Shown in pieces: positions 7,245 through 17,405 of a DNA stretch of 64,000 nt. The position numbers and the translations under genes are program-made. Location: the NCBI RefSeq assembly GCF_031085155.1, contig NZ_JAVHUL010000010.1, positions 28,100-92,099 of the forward strand, in the 5' to 3' direction. Below the pieces are notes generated by a model. The model was not told where the DNA came from and searched no databases. It worked only from the letters and a program-made list of their open reading frames with translations. Numbering within the stretch: the stretch's first letter is position 1; each line of letters starts with the position of its first letter. This stretch comes from Mesonia profundi. Its GTDB lineage: Bacteria; Bacteroidota; Bacteroidia; Flavobacteriales; Flavobacteriaceae.

Positions 7245-10200
7245 TTGAAAAATATTTACTCCCATCATAAAGGATATAAAAGTACTTATATACTTATTTT
7301 TTTCTTGTTGAGCTGCAGTTCTGTGTTCAGTCAAGAAGAAACCTTTCAAGATTCTACAAAAACGGGATATTCAACGGGTAATGTTCAATTACCAAATCCT
7401 AGTAGTATAGAACAAAAGTACACCTATGATCCTATTTTAGATCGATATATCTATACCGAAAAAATTGGCCGAGTAAATGTAGAATACCCGATGGTATTGA
7501 CTCCAGACGAGTATAGAGACTTAATTTTGCAAGGGCAGATGAAAGATTATTTTAAACAAAAATCTGATGCGGTTGCGGGAAGAAGTGAAAACGCTGAAGA
7601 GGAACAGAGAAATTTGTTGCCTATCTTTTATGTGAACAATAGCTTTTTTGAAACCATTTTTGGTGGAAGTGAAATAGAAGTAATTCCTCAAGGATCTGTG
7701 GAGGTAGATTTAGGAGTTTTATATACCAAGCAAGATAACCCTGCGCTTTCTCCTCGTAACCGAAGTAGTTTTACCTTCGATTTTAATCAGCGCATCAGTT
7801 TAAGTTTGTTGGGGAAAGTAGGAACACGTTTAGAGGTAAACGCAAACTACGATACGGAATCTACGTTTGATTTTCAGAATCAAATTAAATTAGATTATAC
7901 GCCCGATGAAGATGATATTGTAAGAAAAATTGAGGTAGGTAACGTGAGTATGCCACTTAATAGTTCTTTAATTCAAGGGGCGCAAAGTTTATTTGGGGTA
8001 AAGACTCAGCTTCAGTTTGGGAAAACTACCATTACTGGTGTTTTTTCTGAGCAAAATTCAGAAAGACAAACCACCAATATTCAAGGGGGAGGAGCTGTGC
8101 AAGAATTTGAGAAATTCATCTTAGATTATGATGAAAACAGACACTTCTTTTTAGCGCATTATTTTAGAAATCAGTATAATAAATCGCTTCAGAATTATCC
8201 TTTTATCAATAGTAACATCCAGGTAACCCGAGTGCAAATCTGGGTAACCAATAGAACCAATTCTACGCAAGCCTTAACCAATGCAAGAAATATTGTAGCT
8301 ATTCAAGATTTAGGGGAATCAGACCCATTAAATGTAGGAGTTTTAAACGATCAAAACGGGAACCCGAGTACCTCACCAGGATTTGCAAGTTTTTTAAACT
8401 CTACTCCGGGAGCCTATCCAAGCAACTCTAATAACGACTTTAATCCATTAGGAATTACAGGGCCGCAGCAATCGGTTTTAACTTCTGCGATTCGTGATGT
8501 GGCTACGGTAGATCAAGGTTTTGGGCCTAACTCTGGCGATGTAGATGAGGGAGTAGATTATGCCAAGCTAGAAAATGCGAGGCAATTAGATCCTAATGAA
8601 TATACTTTAAATACCCAGCTGGGATATATTTCATTAAATCAAAGAATTAGTAATGATGAGGTGTTGGCAGTAGCTTTTCAATATACGGTTAACGGGCAGG
8701 TGTATCAAGTTGGAGAATTTGCTAATGATGGCGTACAAGCGACTCAAGGTGGAGTTAATCCTAACAATAATCCAAACAATCCTAATAACCCAAATAGCCC
8801 CAACAATCCTAATCAAGATATGATTGCCATCAACCAAAACTTGGTAGTGAAATTGTTAAAGAGTCCTATCACGAATGTGAATGAACCCATTTGGGACTTG
8901 ATGATGAAAAACATCTATAGCCTTGATGCTTTTCAACTGGAGAAGGAAGATTTTAGATTCAATATTTTATATACAGATCCGCAGCCGCTTAACTACATTA
9001 GTCCGGCGCCCAACTCTTCTACCCCTTTACCTGAAGATGTGGAAGACCGAAATTTATTGGGTGTTTTCAACTTAGATAATTTAAACTTAAACAATGACCC
9101 AGTAGTTGATGGAGATGGTTTCTTTGATTATGTCCCCGGCTTAACCATAGATCCCGAAAACGGTCGAATTATCTTTACTTCCGTAGAGCCTTTTGGAGAA
9201 TATTTATTTGATAAGCTAGATAACAATCCCAACGGAGGACCTGAAGATTATAACGATACCAACACCTATAACGACAACCAATCTAAATATGTATTTAGAG
9301 CCTTGTATAAGACTACGAAAACACAAGCAGAGCAAGAGGAAGCCGATAAAAATAAGTTTCAGTTAAAAGGAAGTTATAAATCGACTGGGCAAGACGGGAT
9401 CCCTATTGGAGCATTTAATGTGCCTCAAGGATCGGTAACCGTAACCGCTGGAGGTCGTGTGTTGCAAGAAGGTGTAGATTATACGGTAGATTATCAATTG
9501 GGAAGAGTTAAAATTATGGATGAAGCTTTATTGGCTTCAGATACGCCTATCCAGGTTTCTACAGAGAATAATGCATTATTCGGTCAGCAAACCAAACGAT
9601 TTACAGGAATAGATGTGCAGCATCAATTTAGTGAAGACTTTATAATTGGAGGAACGTATCTTAATTTAAATGAGAGACCGCTTACACAGAAGTCTAACTA
9701 CAGTTATGAGCCTATCAATAATTCGATGTATGGGTTTAACTTAAATTATTCTACAGAGGTTCCATTTTTTACTAGACTTGTCAATAAGCTTCCGAATATA
9801 GATACCGATGTAGAATCTAATTTCTCTGTTCGTGGAGAGTTCGCATATCTACAACCAGGGTCTCCAAAAGGAGATGATTTTAATGGAGTGGCTACTTCTT
9901 ATGTGGATGATTTTGAAGCTTCACAAACTTCTATTTCGGTGATGACGCCTCTTTCTTGGCACTTGTCTAGTGCGCCTATTGGATTTGGAGGAGAAAAAGC
10001 GAATAACGATTTAGCTTCGGGATATAAAAGAGCAAAACTGAACTGGTATACAATAGATCCTATATTTTACACGAGTCAGCGTCCTAATGGAATCACAGAT
10101 GCCGATCTTTCTACGTACTCAACCAGAAGAGTTTTTATAGATGAAATTTTCCCTAATACAGATATTGTACAGGGGCAAACACAAGCTATTTATACGCTGG

Positions 10201-13200
10201 ATCTTAGTTTTGATCCGAAAGAACGTGGGGCATATAACTTTAATCCTTCCGCAGCAGGAACGAATACATTGCCTACTCCCAACGAGAATTTTGGCGGAAT
10301 TACGCGAGAAATTACCACGACCAACTTTGAACAATCCAATGTAGAATTTATTGAGTTTTGGGTAATGGACCCTTTTATCTATCAAGAAAATAATGCCATT
10401 AACGAGGGTAAAATTACCTTCAACTTAGGAAGTATTTCTGAAGATGTTTTAAAAGATGGAAGAAAGCAATATGAAAACGGTTTACCTAAAGACGGTTCTG
10501 CAGGAAACACGATAGAAACTGCTTTTGGTAGAGTTCCTTCCAGTCAATCTTTGGTGTATGCCTTTGATAGCGATGGACAAGAAAGAGTGAATCAAGATTT
10601 AGGATTAAATGGTTTAGACGATGCTTTAGAGGCTCAGAAGTTCGCTAGTTTTGCCGGTTTAGAAGATCCTGCCAATGATAATTATGAATATTATTTAAGT
10701 GCTGAGGGAGACATTCTTAGCAGGTATAAGCGCTATAATGGTTTACAAGGAAACTCTCCTACAAATGTGGGTCAGAATGATAGAGGGAATTCTACTATTC
10801 CGTCTGCAGAAGATGTAAATAGAGACAATACGATGAATACCATAGACAGTTACTTTGAGTATGAAGTTCCTGTTTATAGAGATATGAGTGTGAATAACAA
10901 CACCAGTTCTATCGCCGGTATTGATAATGATTATATTACCGATGTAAGAACCTTGAATACTACCTTGCAAAACGGAAGTCAGATGGATGTGCGTTGGGTG
11001 CAATTTAAAATTCCGTTAAGGACAGACAGTCAGTATTCAGTAAATGGTATTGCCGATTTACGCTCGGTAAGATTTATGCGTATGTTCCTTTCTGGATTTA
11101 GCGATGATGTGGTTTTGCGTTTTGGTACTTTAGATTTAGTAAGAGGAGATTATAGAAGGTATAGTCAAGCTTTAGTTCCTAACGGAAGTGATCCAGAAAA
11201 CACGCCTAACACTACTCTAGATGTGTCTGCAGTAAGTGAAGAGCAAACTTCAGATTATATAACTCCGCCAGGAGTAGTAAGAGAAGAGTTGGTGAACAAC
11301 AATCAAACGATTCGGGAAGATGAGCAGTCTTTATCGCTAACGGTTAAAAAATTAGCTCCGCAAGATTCTAGGGCGGTTTACAAGAATTTTCAAATCGATA
11401 TGCGCCAGTATAAAAACTTAGAAATGTTTTTACACGCAGAGAGTTTACCTTTCCCAGCGCCCACCTTAATGGATGGAGAGCTTACCGCATTTATTAGAAT
11501 GGGAACCGATTTCTCTGATAACTTCTATCAAATAGAAGTTCCGTTAACGACGAGTGATGAAAACTCTACAAATCCTAGAGCGGTTTGGCCTATAGAAAAT
11601 GATCTAAAATTACCCTTAGAGTTGCTTCAGCAAATAAAATCTTTGATTATAGGGAACAATGCTTACAACTCTATAGATCTTAATTTCTTTACTTCAGATT
11701 TGGCTCCTTCCAATTCGAGTAATGCGGGAGAATTAAGAGTGGGAATTAAAGGAAATCCTAGTTTTGGTAACATAAGAGTATTGATGCTGGGCTTAAAAAA
11801 TACAGGAACGACTGATGCTTCTGGGGAAGTTTGGTTTAATGAACTGCGCTTATCTGACTTGAAAAATCAAGGAGGCTGGGCTGCGGTCTTAAATATGGAT
11901 ACCAATTTCGCCGATTTTGCTACCGTATCTGCCACAGGAAGAAGAAGTACCGTAGGTTTTGGGTCTATTGAGCAAGGACCCAACCAGCGAAGTAGGGAGG
12001 ATGTAAAACAATATGATGTAGTAGGTAACTTGAATGTTGGACAGTTGCTTCCTAAAGATTGGGGGGTGAAAATTCCCTTTACGTATAGTCGTGGGGAAGA
12101 ATTAATTACGCCTCAATACGATCCTGAATATTTAGATTTAGAATTGGAAACGCTACTTGATAATACGCAGGATGATTCGCGTAGAGACGAGCTTCAGGAA
12201 AGAGCAGAAGATTATACCAAACGACAGAGTGTGAGTGTTATTGGCTTAAGAAAAGATAGAACCAATCAGGATAGAAAACCTATGCCTTATGATGTAGAAA
12301 ACTTCTCTTTCTCTGGTACCTATAACCAAGAAGATCACCGGGATTTTGAAATTGAAGAGGCTTTAGATCAAAATGTAAACATAGGAGCTACCTACGATTA
12401 TGCTTTTAGACCCTTTAAAATAGAGCCGTTTAAGAACATTAAATCTTTAGACAGTAGCGATTATTACAAGCCTATTAAGGATTTTAATATTAATCCTTTG
12501 CCTGCAAATATTTCGGCAAGTTCTAACATTATAAGACAGTATAACGAACAGCGATACAGAGAGATCAATCTCCCTCCAGGTTCTATTGGCTTGCCTACTC
12601 TATACCAAAGAAATTATACTTTTGATTGGCAATATACCATTAATCATAACCTTACGGAATCGCTTAATTTTAACTTTAATAGTTCTAATAATAGAATTGT
12701 TAGGAACTACATTAATGAGGGCAATGTTCAAGATAATTCTGTTGGAGTTTGGGATGACTTCTTTGAACTAGGAGATCCTAATCAACATTACCAAAGCTTT
12801 CAATTGAATTATGATTTACCTTTAGATAAAATTCCGTTTTTAGAATTTGTGAGAGCGCAGTATTCTTATACTGGAAACTTCCAATGGCAAAAGGGCTCTG
12901 AGATTTTGAATGACCTCCCTGGAATTCCGAATATAGGGAATACCGTTCAAAACTCTAATACCCATCAAATTAATGGTACTTTTGAGATGAATACCTTGTA
13001 TAGGTATTTAGGTTTAGTAAAAAAGAGAGCTACTAGGTCAAAAAGAGGAGGTCCTCAATCTGGAACGGAAGATGCAAAACAGGATACGGGAAACAAATTA
13101 GGTTTTTCTAGAGATAATAAAGATGCGGTAAGAGGAGCTAATGAAAACGGTGATAGCAAGCTTTCTGGAGGAGATAAAGCTTTAAATACTGCAATAGGAT

Positions 13201-14546
13201 TAGTTACTTCTTTAAGAAGACTCACAGTAAATTATCAAGAAACCAATGGTATTTACTTACCAGGTTATACGAATGATGTAGGTTTTGGAGGAACGTTGAA
13301 ACCTACAGCAGGATTTACTTTTGGTAGTCAAGCCGATATTAGAGAAAAAGCAGCTGCTAGCGGATGGCTTACTGCTTACCAAGAGTTTAATGAACAGTAT
13401 ACCGAAAATGAAACTAGGAATTTAAGCGTCCAAGCGAATGTGAATCTAGTGCCAGATTTAACTTTAGACCTTACGGCAAACAGGTTATATTCTGAAACTT
13501 ATTCAGAGAATTATCGAGTGAATCAGGAAGACCTTCAGTATAGATCTTTAACTCCTAATGCCTTCGGAAACTTTAATATTTCTACAATTATGATTTCTTC
13601 TGCCTTTAGCAAGAGTGATAATCAGGAATCTGAAGCTTTTAATGAATTTAGAGCAAACAGGTTGCAAGTTGCTAATCGTTTGGCTACAGAAGCAGGAATT
13701 GATTTGACAGATGCCAATAATATAAATCAGGAAACGGGTTACCCTAAGGGCTTTGGTAAAAATAGTCAATCGGTATTGTTGCCTTCCTTCTTGGCAGCTT
13801 ATACTACAAGTGATGCAAAAGACATAAGTTTAGGGATTTTTAGAGATACGCCTTTACCTAATTGGAATTTAAAATATACAGGTTTAATGCGTTTGGGGTG
13901 GTTTAAAGATAAGTTCAAGCGTTTTAGTATACAGCACGGTTATACTTCCATTTATAACGTCAACCAGTTTCAAAGTAATTTAGATTATGATAGGAGTAAT
14001 CCTTACGGAGAGAACAATGTAGATCAGTCTGGAGATTATAAGAATCCATTTTTAATATCCAATGTAAACTTGGTAGAACAATTCTCTCCTTTGGTGAAAG
14101 TAGATATGGAATTGAAGAATTCAATAAAAATATTGGCTGAAATCAAGAAAGATCGACAATTATCTCTTAGTTTTGACAATAATTTGTTAACTGAGATTCA
14201 GGGGAACGAATATATCTTAGGATTAGGGTATCGTTTAAGGGATCTTACAATGGCTACCAAGATCGCAGGGCAGCAAAGAATAATAAGAAGTGATTTAATC
14301 TTTAAGGCAGATTTATCTTACCGAAGAAACGAAACGATTATTAGGTATTTAGACTTTGATAATAGTCAAACAACTTCGGGACAAGATATTTGGGGATTCA
14401 ATTTTAATGCAGAATATGCGCTTTCAAAAAACTTAACCGCAATATTTTATTACGACCATAGTTTTTCTGAATATGCTGTGTCTACTGCATTTCCGCAAAC
14501 CACCATTAGATCTGGATTTACCTTGAGGTATAATTTTGGAAATTAA
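7245..14546 (+). CDS. sprA: Type IX secretion / gliding motility outer-membrane translocon SprA (Sov)
   Basis: This 2433-residue protein has the size and character of SprA, the giant single-chain beta-barrel that forms the type IX secretion conduit in the outer membrane. Residues 1-30 are a signal peptide ending VFSQ. The chain is rich in Asn, aromatic residues and alternating hydrophobic strands, and ends with a barrel-like strand, RSGFTLRYNFGN. Around residues 505-525 a linker of Asn-Pro repeats looks like a lineage-specific insertion. The start is TTG at 7245, 6 bp after ruvA. With the PorP/SprF protein at 37.1 kb it shows that the organism has type IX secretion. The other components (GldK-N) are outside the window. 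Confidence 0.95.
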   Translation: MKNIYSHHKGYKSTYILIFFLLSCSSVFSQEETFQDSTKTGYSTGNVQLPNPSSIEQKYTYDPILDRYIYTEKIGRVNVEYPMVLTPDEYRDLILQGQMKDYFKQKSDAVAGRSENAEEEQRNLLPIFYVNNSFFETIFGGSEIEVIPQGSVEVDLGVLYTKQDNPALSPRNRSSFTFDFNQRISLSLLGKVGTRLEVNANYDTESTFDFQNQIKLDYTPDEDDIVRKIEVGNVSMPLNSSLIQGAQSLFGVKTQLQFGKTTITGVFSEQNSERQTTNIQGGGAVQEFEKFILDYDENRHFFLAHYFRNQYNKSLQNYPFINSNIQVTRVQIWVTNRTNSTQALTNARNIVAIQDLGESDPLNVGVLNDQNGNPSTSPGFASFLNSTPGAYPSNSNNDFNPLGITGPQQSVLTSAIRDVATVDQGFGPNSGDVDEGVDYAKLENARQLDPNEYTLNTQLGYISLNQRISNDEVLAVAFQYTVNGQVYQVGEFANDGVQATQGGVNPNNNPNNPNNPNSPNNPNQDMIAINQNLVVKLLKSPITNVNEPIWDLMMKNIYSLDAFQLEKEDFRFNILYTDPQPLNYISPAPNSSTPLPEDVEDRNLLGVFNLDNLNLNNDPVVDGDGFFDYVPGLTIDPENGRIIFTSVEPFGEYLFDKLDNNPNGGPEDYNDTNTYNDNQSKYVFRALYKTTKTQAEQEEADKNKFQLKGSYKSTGQDGIPIGAFNVPQGSVTVTAGGRVLQEGVDYTVDYQLGRVKIMDEALLASDTPIQVSTENNALFGQQTKRFTGIDVQHQFSEDFIIGGTYLNLNERPLTQKSNYSYEPINNSMYGFNLNYSTEVPFFTRLVNKLPNIDTDVESNFSVRGEFAYLQPGSPKGDDFNGVATSYVDDFEASQTSISVMTPLSWHLSSAPIGFGGEKANNDLASGYKRAKLNWYTIDPIFYTSQRPNGITDADLSTYSTRRVFIDEIFPNTDIVQGQTQAIYTLDLSFDPKERGAYNFNPSAAGTNTLPTPNENFGGITREITTTNFEQSNVEFIEFWVMDPFIYQENNAINEGKITFNLGSISEDVLKDGRKQYENGLPKDGSAGNTIETAFGRVPSSQSLVYAFDSDGQERVNQDLGLNGLDDALEAQKFASFAGLEDPANDNYEYYLSAEGDILSRYKRYNGLQGNSPTNVGQNDRGNSTIPSAEDVNRDNTMNTIDSYFEYEVPVYRDMSVNNNTSSIAGIDNDYITDVRTLNTTLQNGSQMDVRWVQFKIPLRTDSQYSVNGIADLRSVRFMRMFLSGFSDDVVLRFGTLDLVRGDYRRYSQALVPNGSDPENTPNTTLDVSAVSEEQTSDYITPPGVVREELVNNNQTIREDEQSLSLTVKKLAPQDSRAVYKNFQIDMRQYKNLEMFLHAESLPFPAPTLMDGELTAFIRMGTDFSDNFYQIEVPLTTSDENSTNPRAVWPIENDLKLPLELLQQIKSLIIGNNAYNSIDLNFFTSDLAPSNSSNAGELRVGIKGNPSFGNIRVLMLGLKNTGTTDASGEVWFNELRLSDLKNQGGWAAVLNMDTNFADFATVSATGRRSTVGFGSIEQGPNQRSREDVKQYDVVGNLNVGQLLPKDWGVKIPFTYSRGEELITPQYDPEYLDLELETLLDNTQDDSRRDELQERAEDYTKRQSVSVIGLRKDRTNQDRKPMPYDVENFSFSGTYNQEDHRDFEIEEALDQNVNIGATYDYAFRPFKIEPFKNIKSLDSSDYYKPIKDFNINPLPANISASSNIIRQYNEQRYREINLPPGSIGLPTLYQRNYTFDWQYTINHNLTESLNFNFNSSNNRIVRNYINEGNVQDNSVGVWDDFFELGDPNQHYQSFQLNYDLPLDKIPFLEFVRAQYSYTGNFQWQKGSEILNDLPGIPNIGNTVQNSNTHQINGTFEMNTLYRYLGLVKKRATRSKRGGPQSGTEDAKQDTGNKLGFSRDNKDAVRGANENGDSKLSGGDKALNTAIGLVTSLRRLTVNYQETNGIYLPGYTNDVGFGGTLKPTAGFTFGSQADIREKAAASGWLTAYQEFNEQYTENETRNLSVQANVNLVPDLTLDLTANRLYSETYSENYRVNQEDLQYRSLTPNAFGNFNISTIMISSAFSKSDNQESEAFNEFRANRLQVANRLATEAGIDLTDANNINQETGYPKGFGKNSQSVLLPSFLAAYTTSDAKDISLGIFRDTPLPNWNLKYTGLMRLGWFKDKFKRFSIQHGYTSIYNVNQFQSNLDYDRSNPYGENNVDQSGDYKNPFLISNVNLVEQFSPLVKVDMELKNSIKILAEIKKDRQLSLSFDNNLLTEIQGNEYILGLGYRLRDLTMATKIAGQQRIIRSDLIFKADLSYRRNETIIRYLDFDNSQTTSGQDIWGFNFNAEYALSKNLTAIFYYDHSFSEYAVSTAFPQTTIRSGFTLRYNFGN

Positions 14547-14574
14547 AAAATAACCATACAAAATAACAATAGAA

Positions 14575-14955
14575 ATGAACATACCAAGCGAATTAAAGTA
14601 CACTAAAGACCACGAGTGGATTAAGATTGAGGGAGATGTCGCAACTGTAGGAATTACAGAATTTGCACAAGGAGAATTAGGAGATATTGTATATGTAGAA
14701 GTCGAAACTGTGGATGAGACCTTAGAAAGAGAAGAGGTTTTTGGAACAGTAGAAGCGGTAAAAACGGTATCAGATCTTTTTTCACCTCTTTCTGGAGAGA
14801 TTATCGAGTTTAACGAGTCTTTAGAAGATGAACCAGAAAATGTGAATACAGATCCTTACGGAGAAGGATGGATGGTGAAGATTAGAATGACAGAACCAGA
14901 ACAGGTAAAAGACTTAATAGATGCAGAGGCTTATAAAGAACTTATTGGCGCCTAA
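14575..14955 (+). CDS. gcvH: Glycine cleavage system H protein
   Basis: GcvH carries the aminomethyl intermediate on a lipoyl arm between the P, T and L proteins of glycine cleavage. The 126-residue protein opens with the typical [10 protein letters not shown]. It has the lipoylation segment [15 protein letters not shown] with Lys63 as the modified residue, and closes with [11 protein letters not shown]. All family landmarks are intact. It lies 28 bp after sprA and overlaps the next gene. The gcvP and gcvT genes are not in this window, as is usual for this gene in Flavobacteriia. Confidence 0.97.
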   Translation: MNIPSELKYTKDHEWIKIEGDVATVGITEFAQGELGDIVYVEVETVDETLEREEVFGTVEAVKTVSDLFSPLSGEIIEFNESLEDEPENVNTDPYGEGWMVKIRMTEPEQVKDLIDAEAYKELIGA

Positions 14956-15325
14956 GCTAATCTTATCTTTGGCATTGCTATTTTCATTGGGGATTCTTTA
15001 CGCTTCCCTGATGCGAACAGACAGATTACCTAAAGTTAATTTTGAACAAGCCGATAAAGTTTTTCATTTTACGGCTTACTTGATACTTAGTCTTTTGTGG
15101 TATTTCTATTATATAAGCTGTAACTTAGGGAAGCGTCTTAGAAACCCCCCTTTTTTAATAATTGGACTGTTAATAATTGCATTTGGCATTCTTATTGAGG
15201 TTTTACAGGATGTAGCTACAGACTATAGAAGTATAGATCGACTAGATGTTCTGGCAAATTTATTAGGTGTTGTAGTCGCTTATATTATAGTGTCAATGTT
15301 AAGATTAAGAATCCAAAAACTTTAA
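14921..15325 (+). CDS. VanZ-like family membrane protein
   Basis: This 134-residue protein has four predicted helices (about 13-30, 44-62, 76-95 and 108-127). It has the VanZ-family signature [21 protein letters not shown] and the later IEVLQ...[15 protein letters not shown]. VanZ-like proteins lie in the membrane; one relative gives low-level teicoplanin resistance, but the general function is unknown. The ATG at 14921 overlaps gcvH by 35 bp. A TTG at 14945 would shorten the overlap to 11 bp, and both starts keep all four helices. It is probably translated from the gcvH transcript. Confidence 0.8.
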   Translation: MQRLIKNLLAPKLILSLALLFSLGILYASLMRTDRLPKVNFEQADKVFHFTAYLILSLLWYFYYISCNLGKRLRNPPFLIIGLLIIAFGILIEVLQDVATDYRSIDRLDVLANLLGVVVAYIIVSMLRLRIQKL

Positions 15326-15390
15326 ATCTGAAGATTAGCTTAGATTTTTTGAAAAAAATAGTTACATTAGCAATTCGATAAAATTTAATT

Positions 15391-16113
15391 ATGGAACCAA
15401 AGAAAAATCCCAAAAAAGACTTAGGAAGAAGAAGCGTGCTTTTTTTTCAATTGGGTCTTATTTTAATGCTTTTTATTACTTGGCGTGCTATCGAGTGGAA
15501 AACATACGATAAGGAGGACATAGACCAAGGAGTCGTTCAGTTTGACCAGCTTGATGAAGAGGATATGCCAATTACTCAAATCAAGACCCCACCGCCACCG
15601 CCACCGCCACCGCCGCCAGCTCCCGAAGTTATTGAGGTAGTTGAGGATGATGTGGAGATCGAAGAGGAGATTATCGAATCTACCGAGGTGATGGATGAAC
15701 CAGAAATTGTGGAAGTTGCAGAAGTAGAAGAAGCACCACAAGAGGAGATTGCAGATGTTCCTTTTACCGCCATTGAAGACGTACCATTATTTCCTGGTTG
15801 TGAGAAGTTCAAAACTAACAATGAACGTAAAAAGTGTATGAGTGATAAAATTAAAGAGTTTGTCAACAGTAAGTTTAATACTGATTTAGGATCAGAACTT
15901 GGACTTACCGGTGTAAATAGAGTTTACGTTCGTTTTAAAATTGATAACAAAGGAAAGATTACAGGGGTTCAAGCAAGAGCACCACACCCAAGACTTCAAA
16001 AAGAAGCAGAGCGTGTAGTGAATATGTTGCCTAATATGACTCCAGGTAAACAAAGAGGTAAACCAGTTGGTGTACTTTATTCTTTACCTATTATCTTCCA
16101 AGTACAAGACTAA
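15391..16113 (+). CDS. Energy transducer TonB
   Basis: TonB proteins carry proton-motive energy from ExbB/ExbD to outer-membrane receptors. The 240-residue protein has a short cytoplasmic N-terminus, one membrane helix (about 14-32), and a run of ten prolines (67-76) encoded by a CCACCG microsatellite. An acidic Glu/Val-rich linker follows, then a C-terminal TonB domain (about 140-240) ending YSLPIIFQVQD. Two cysteines (FPGC and KKCM) at the start of the domain recur in the next gene. A strong terminator follows directly. The receptor is unknown. Confidence 0.92.
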   Translation: MEPKKNPKKDLGRRSVLFFQLGLILMLFITWRAIEWKTYDKEDIDQGVVQFDQLDEEDMPITQIKTPPPPPPPPPPAPEVIEVVEDDVEIEEEIIESTEVMDEPEIVEVAEVEEAPQEEIADVPFTAIEDVPLFPGCEKFKTNNERKKCMSDKIKEFVNSKFNTDLGSELGLTGVNRVYVRFKIDNKGKITGVQARAPHPRLQKEAERVVNMLPNMTPGKQRGKPVGVLYSLPIIFQVQD

Positions 16114-16133
16114 AACTTAAGTCTTTATAAATC

Positions 16134-16167
16134 AAAGCCTTTAATTTTTAAATTAAAGGCTTTTTTT
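16134..16167 (+). terminator. Intrinsic terminator after the first tonB gene
   Basis: A perfect 14-bp stem (arms 16134-16147 and 16150-16163, core AAGCCTTTAATTT) with a 2-base loop runs into a T tract. It separates the two tonB genes and argues against the upstream ATG at 16166 as the start of the second. Confidence 0.9.
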
Positions 16168-16228
16168 GTTTTTTGTATTTTTTGGCAACATTATTGATTC
16201 TGTATCTGTAGAACTAAAACAATATGTT

Positions 16229-16951
16229 ATGAGAGAGATTAAGCCTACCCGTGAAAGCAGTATAGTCTATTTTCAAATTGGTTTAATTGCAGCGCTATTA
16301 TTAGCTATTTTTGTGATTGAAAATAAATCTGAAATTGATAATTTAAATCCTGAAACAGCTGAGTTTAATGAGCTAGATCCAGAGACTCCTTTTGTTTTTC
16401 ATATGCCTAAAAAGCAACCAGAAAAAATAGCCATCAAAAAAGAGAAGAAAAAATCTACTGAAAAACTACCCGTAAAATCTAGTGAATCTCCTGTCGAGAC
16501 GCTTGATCCTGTAGAGCCTGAAAAGCCAACAGAACCGGTTAAGAAAGAAGTGGGGAAGATGGGTCTTGAAAAGCCTATAGAGGCTAAAATAGAAGAATTT
16601 AATTTCAGAGTCGTAGAAATGGTTCCTGTTTTTCCGGGGTGTGAAATTTATAAAACTGAAGCGGAAATTAGAAATTGTTTCTCTTCTCAAATTGCTAAAA
16701 TGATCAAAAAGAAGTTTGATGGGGATTTAGCAGCAGAGCTTGATTTACATGGCGAACAAAGAATATATGTCAAGTTTACAATAAATGAGTTGGGTCTTGT
16801 GGAAAACATAAGAACAAGATCAGTGAATGAAATATTAGCGAAAGAAGCTAAGAGAGTAGTGGAGTTACTGCCTCAGATGAAACCTGCGCAACAGCAAGAT
16901 AAAAAAGTATCCGTAAATTATAGCTTGCCTATTATTTTCGATATTCACTAA
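16229..16951 (+). CDS. Second TonB-family protein, paralogue of the preceding gene
   Basis: At the ATG chosen here (MREIKPTRESS) the protein has 240 residues, exactly like its neighbour, and aligns from the first residues (SIVYFQIGLIAALL against SVLFFQLGLILML). An in-frame ATG at 16166 lies within the upstream terminator and is rejected. It has one N-terminal helix, a Lys/Glu/Pro-rich linker without the ten-proline run, and a TonB domain from about residue 140. The shared Cys pair (FPGC, RNCF) and the ending YSLPIIFDIH are kept. This is a tandem duplication that has diverged, chiefly in the linker. It may serve a different receptor. Confidence 0.88.
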   Translation: MREIKPTRESSIVYFQIGLIAALLLAIFVIENKSEIDNLNPETAEFNELDPETPFVFHMPKKQPEKIAIKKEKKKSTEKLPVKSSESPVETLDPVEPEKPTEPVKKEVGKMGLEKPIEAKIEEFNFRVVEMVPVFPGCEIYKTEAEIRNCFSSQIAKMIKKKFDGDLAAELDLHGEQRIYVKFTINELGLVENIRTRSVNEILAKEAKRVVELLPQMKPAQQQDKKVSVNYSLPIIFDIH

Positions 16952-17355
16952 ATAAACAAGAATTACTAAATGATATGTTTTATCATTCAAAAAAACTAAT
17001 AGATAGTTTCGATTAAATTAATGAGCGGTATTATGCGTGTTTTGTTTGTATTCTTGTCCACTTTTTCTGCGAAAGCGTAAACTTTAACCTAACATAGTAA
17101 GTATGGTTTTAGGCAGCGAGAAACCCTTCCCTTCACGGAAAAGAGACTGCGCTTAATTGTCGAGAAAATACCATTTGGTTAATTTTTAACTTGGCTCTCG
17201 TCTTATTGATCCCTTCATAGAGCTTAGCTCGAAACTTAAATAAACATTTTTTCAATTCATGGCTCTTGGCCTTGTCCTAAGCTTTTTGATTCGGCATATT
17301 TATTTTAAGCTCAAACACAAATCACATTCATAAAACATTTAACAATAAAAGAGCC
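16952..17355. other. Long intergenic region before ctaB, no established gene
   Basis: About 400 bp separate tonB2 from the ctaB promoter. On the plus strand a 19-codon frame (17021-17080) reads like a bare signal peptide (MSGIMRVLFVFLSTFSAKA) and stops in a copy of the dispersed TTCYGCGAAAGCG word. On the minus strand about 45 codons stay open between roughly 17138 and 17278 without a convincing start. I see no tRNA-like or riboswitch-like fold. It may hold decayed coding sequence. Confidence 0.5.
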
Positions 17356-17385
17356 TTGTTAAAAGGCTTTTAAAGAGTATCTTTG
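17356..17385 (+). promoter_or_regulatory. Promoter of the ctaB / oxidase operon
   Basis: TTG (17356-17358), then 19 bp, then TATCTTTG (17378-17385) is a full match to the Bacteroidota housekeeping promoter TTG-N17-23-TAnnTTTG. The start codon of ctaB follows 21 bp later, so the leader is very short. Confidence 0.8.
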
Positions 17386-17405
17386 CACTCCAAAATAGTT
17401 CCTTT

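Noticed and set aside
8757..8820. Asn-Pro repeat DNA inside sprA
   Set aside because: Low-complexity coding sequence in a linker of an intact gene, not a CRISPR or mobile repeat.
15463..15866. Frames antisense to tonB with Gly or Trp/Arg runs
   Set aside because: They are the complement of the proline microsatellite and acidic linker, not genes.
16166..16228. Longer start for the second tonB gene
   Set aside because: The start would fall in the terminator of the first tonB, and the paralogue begins at the later ATG.
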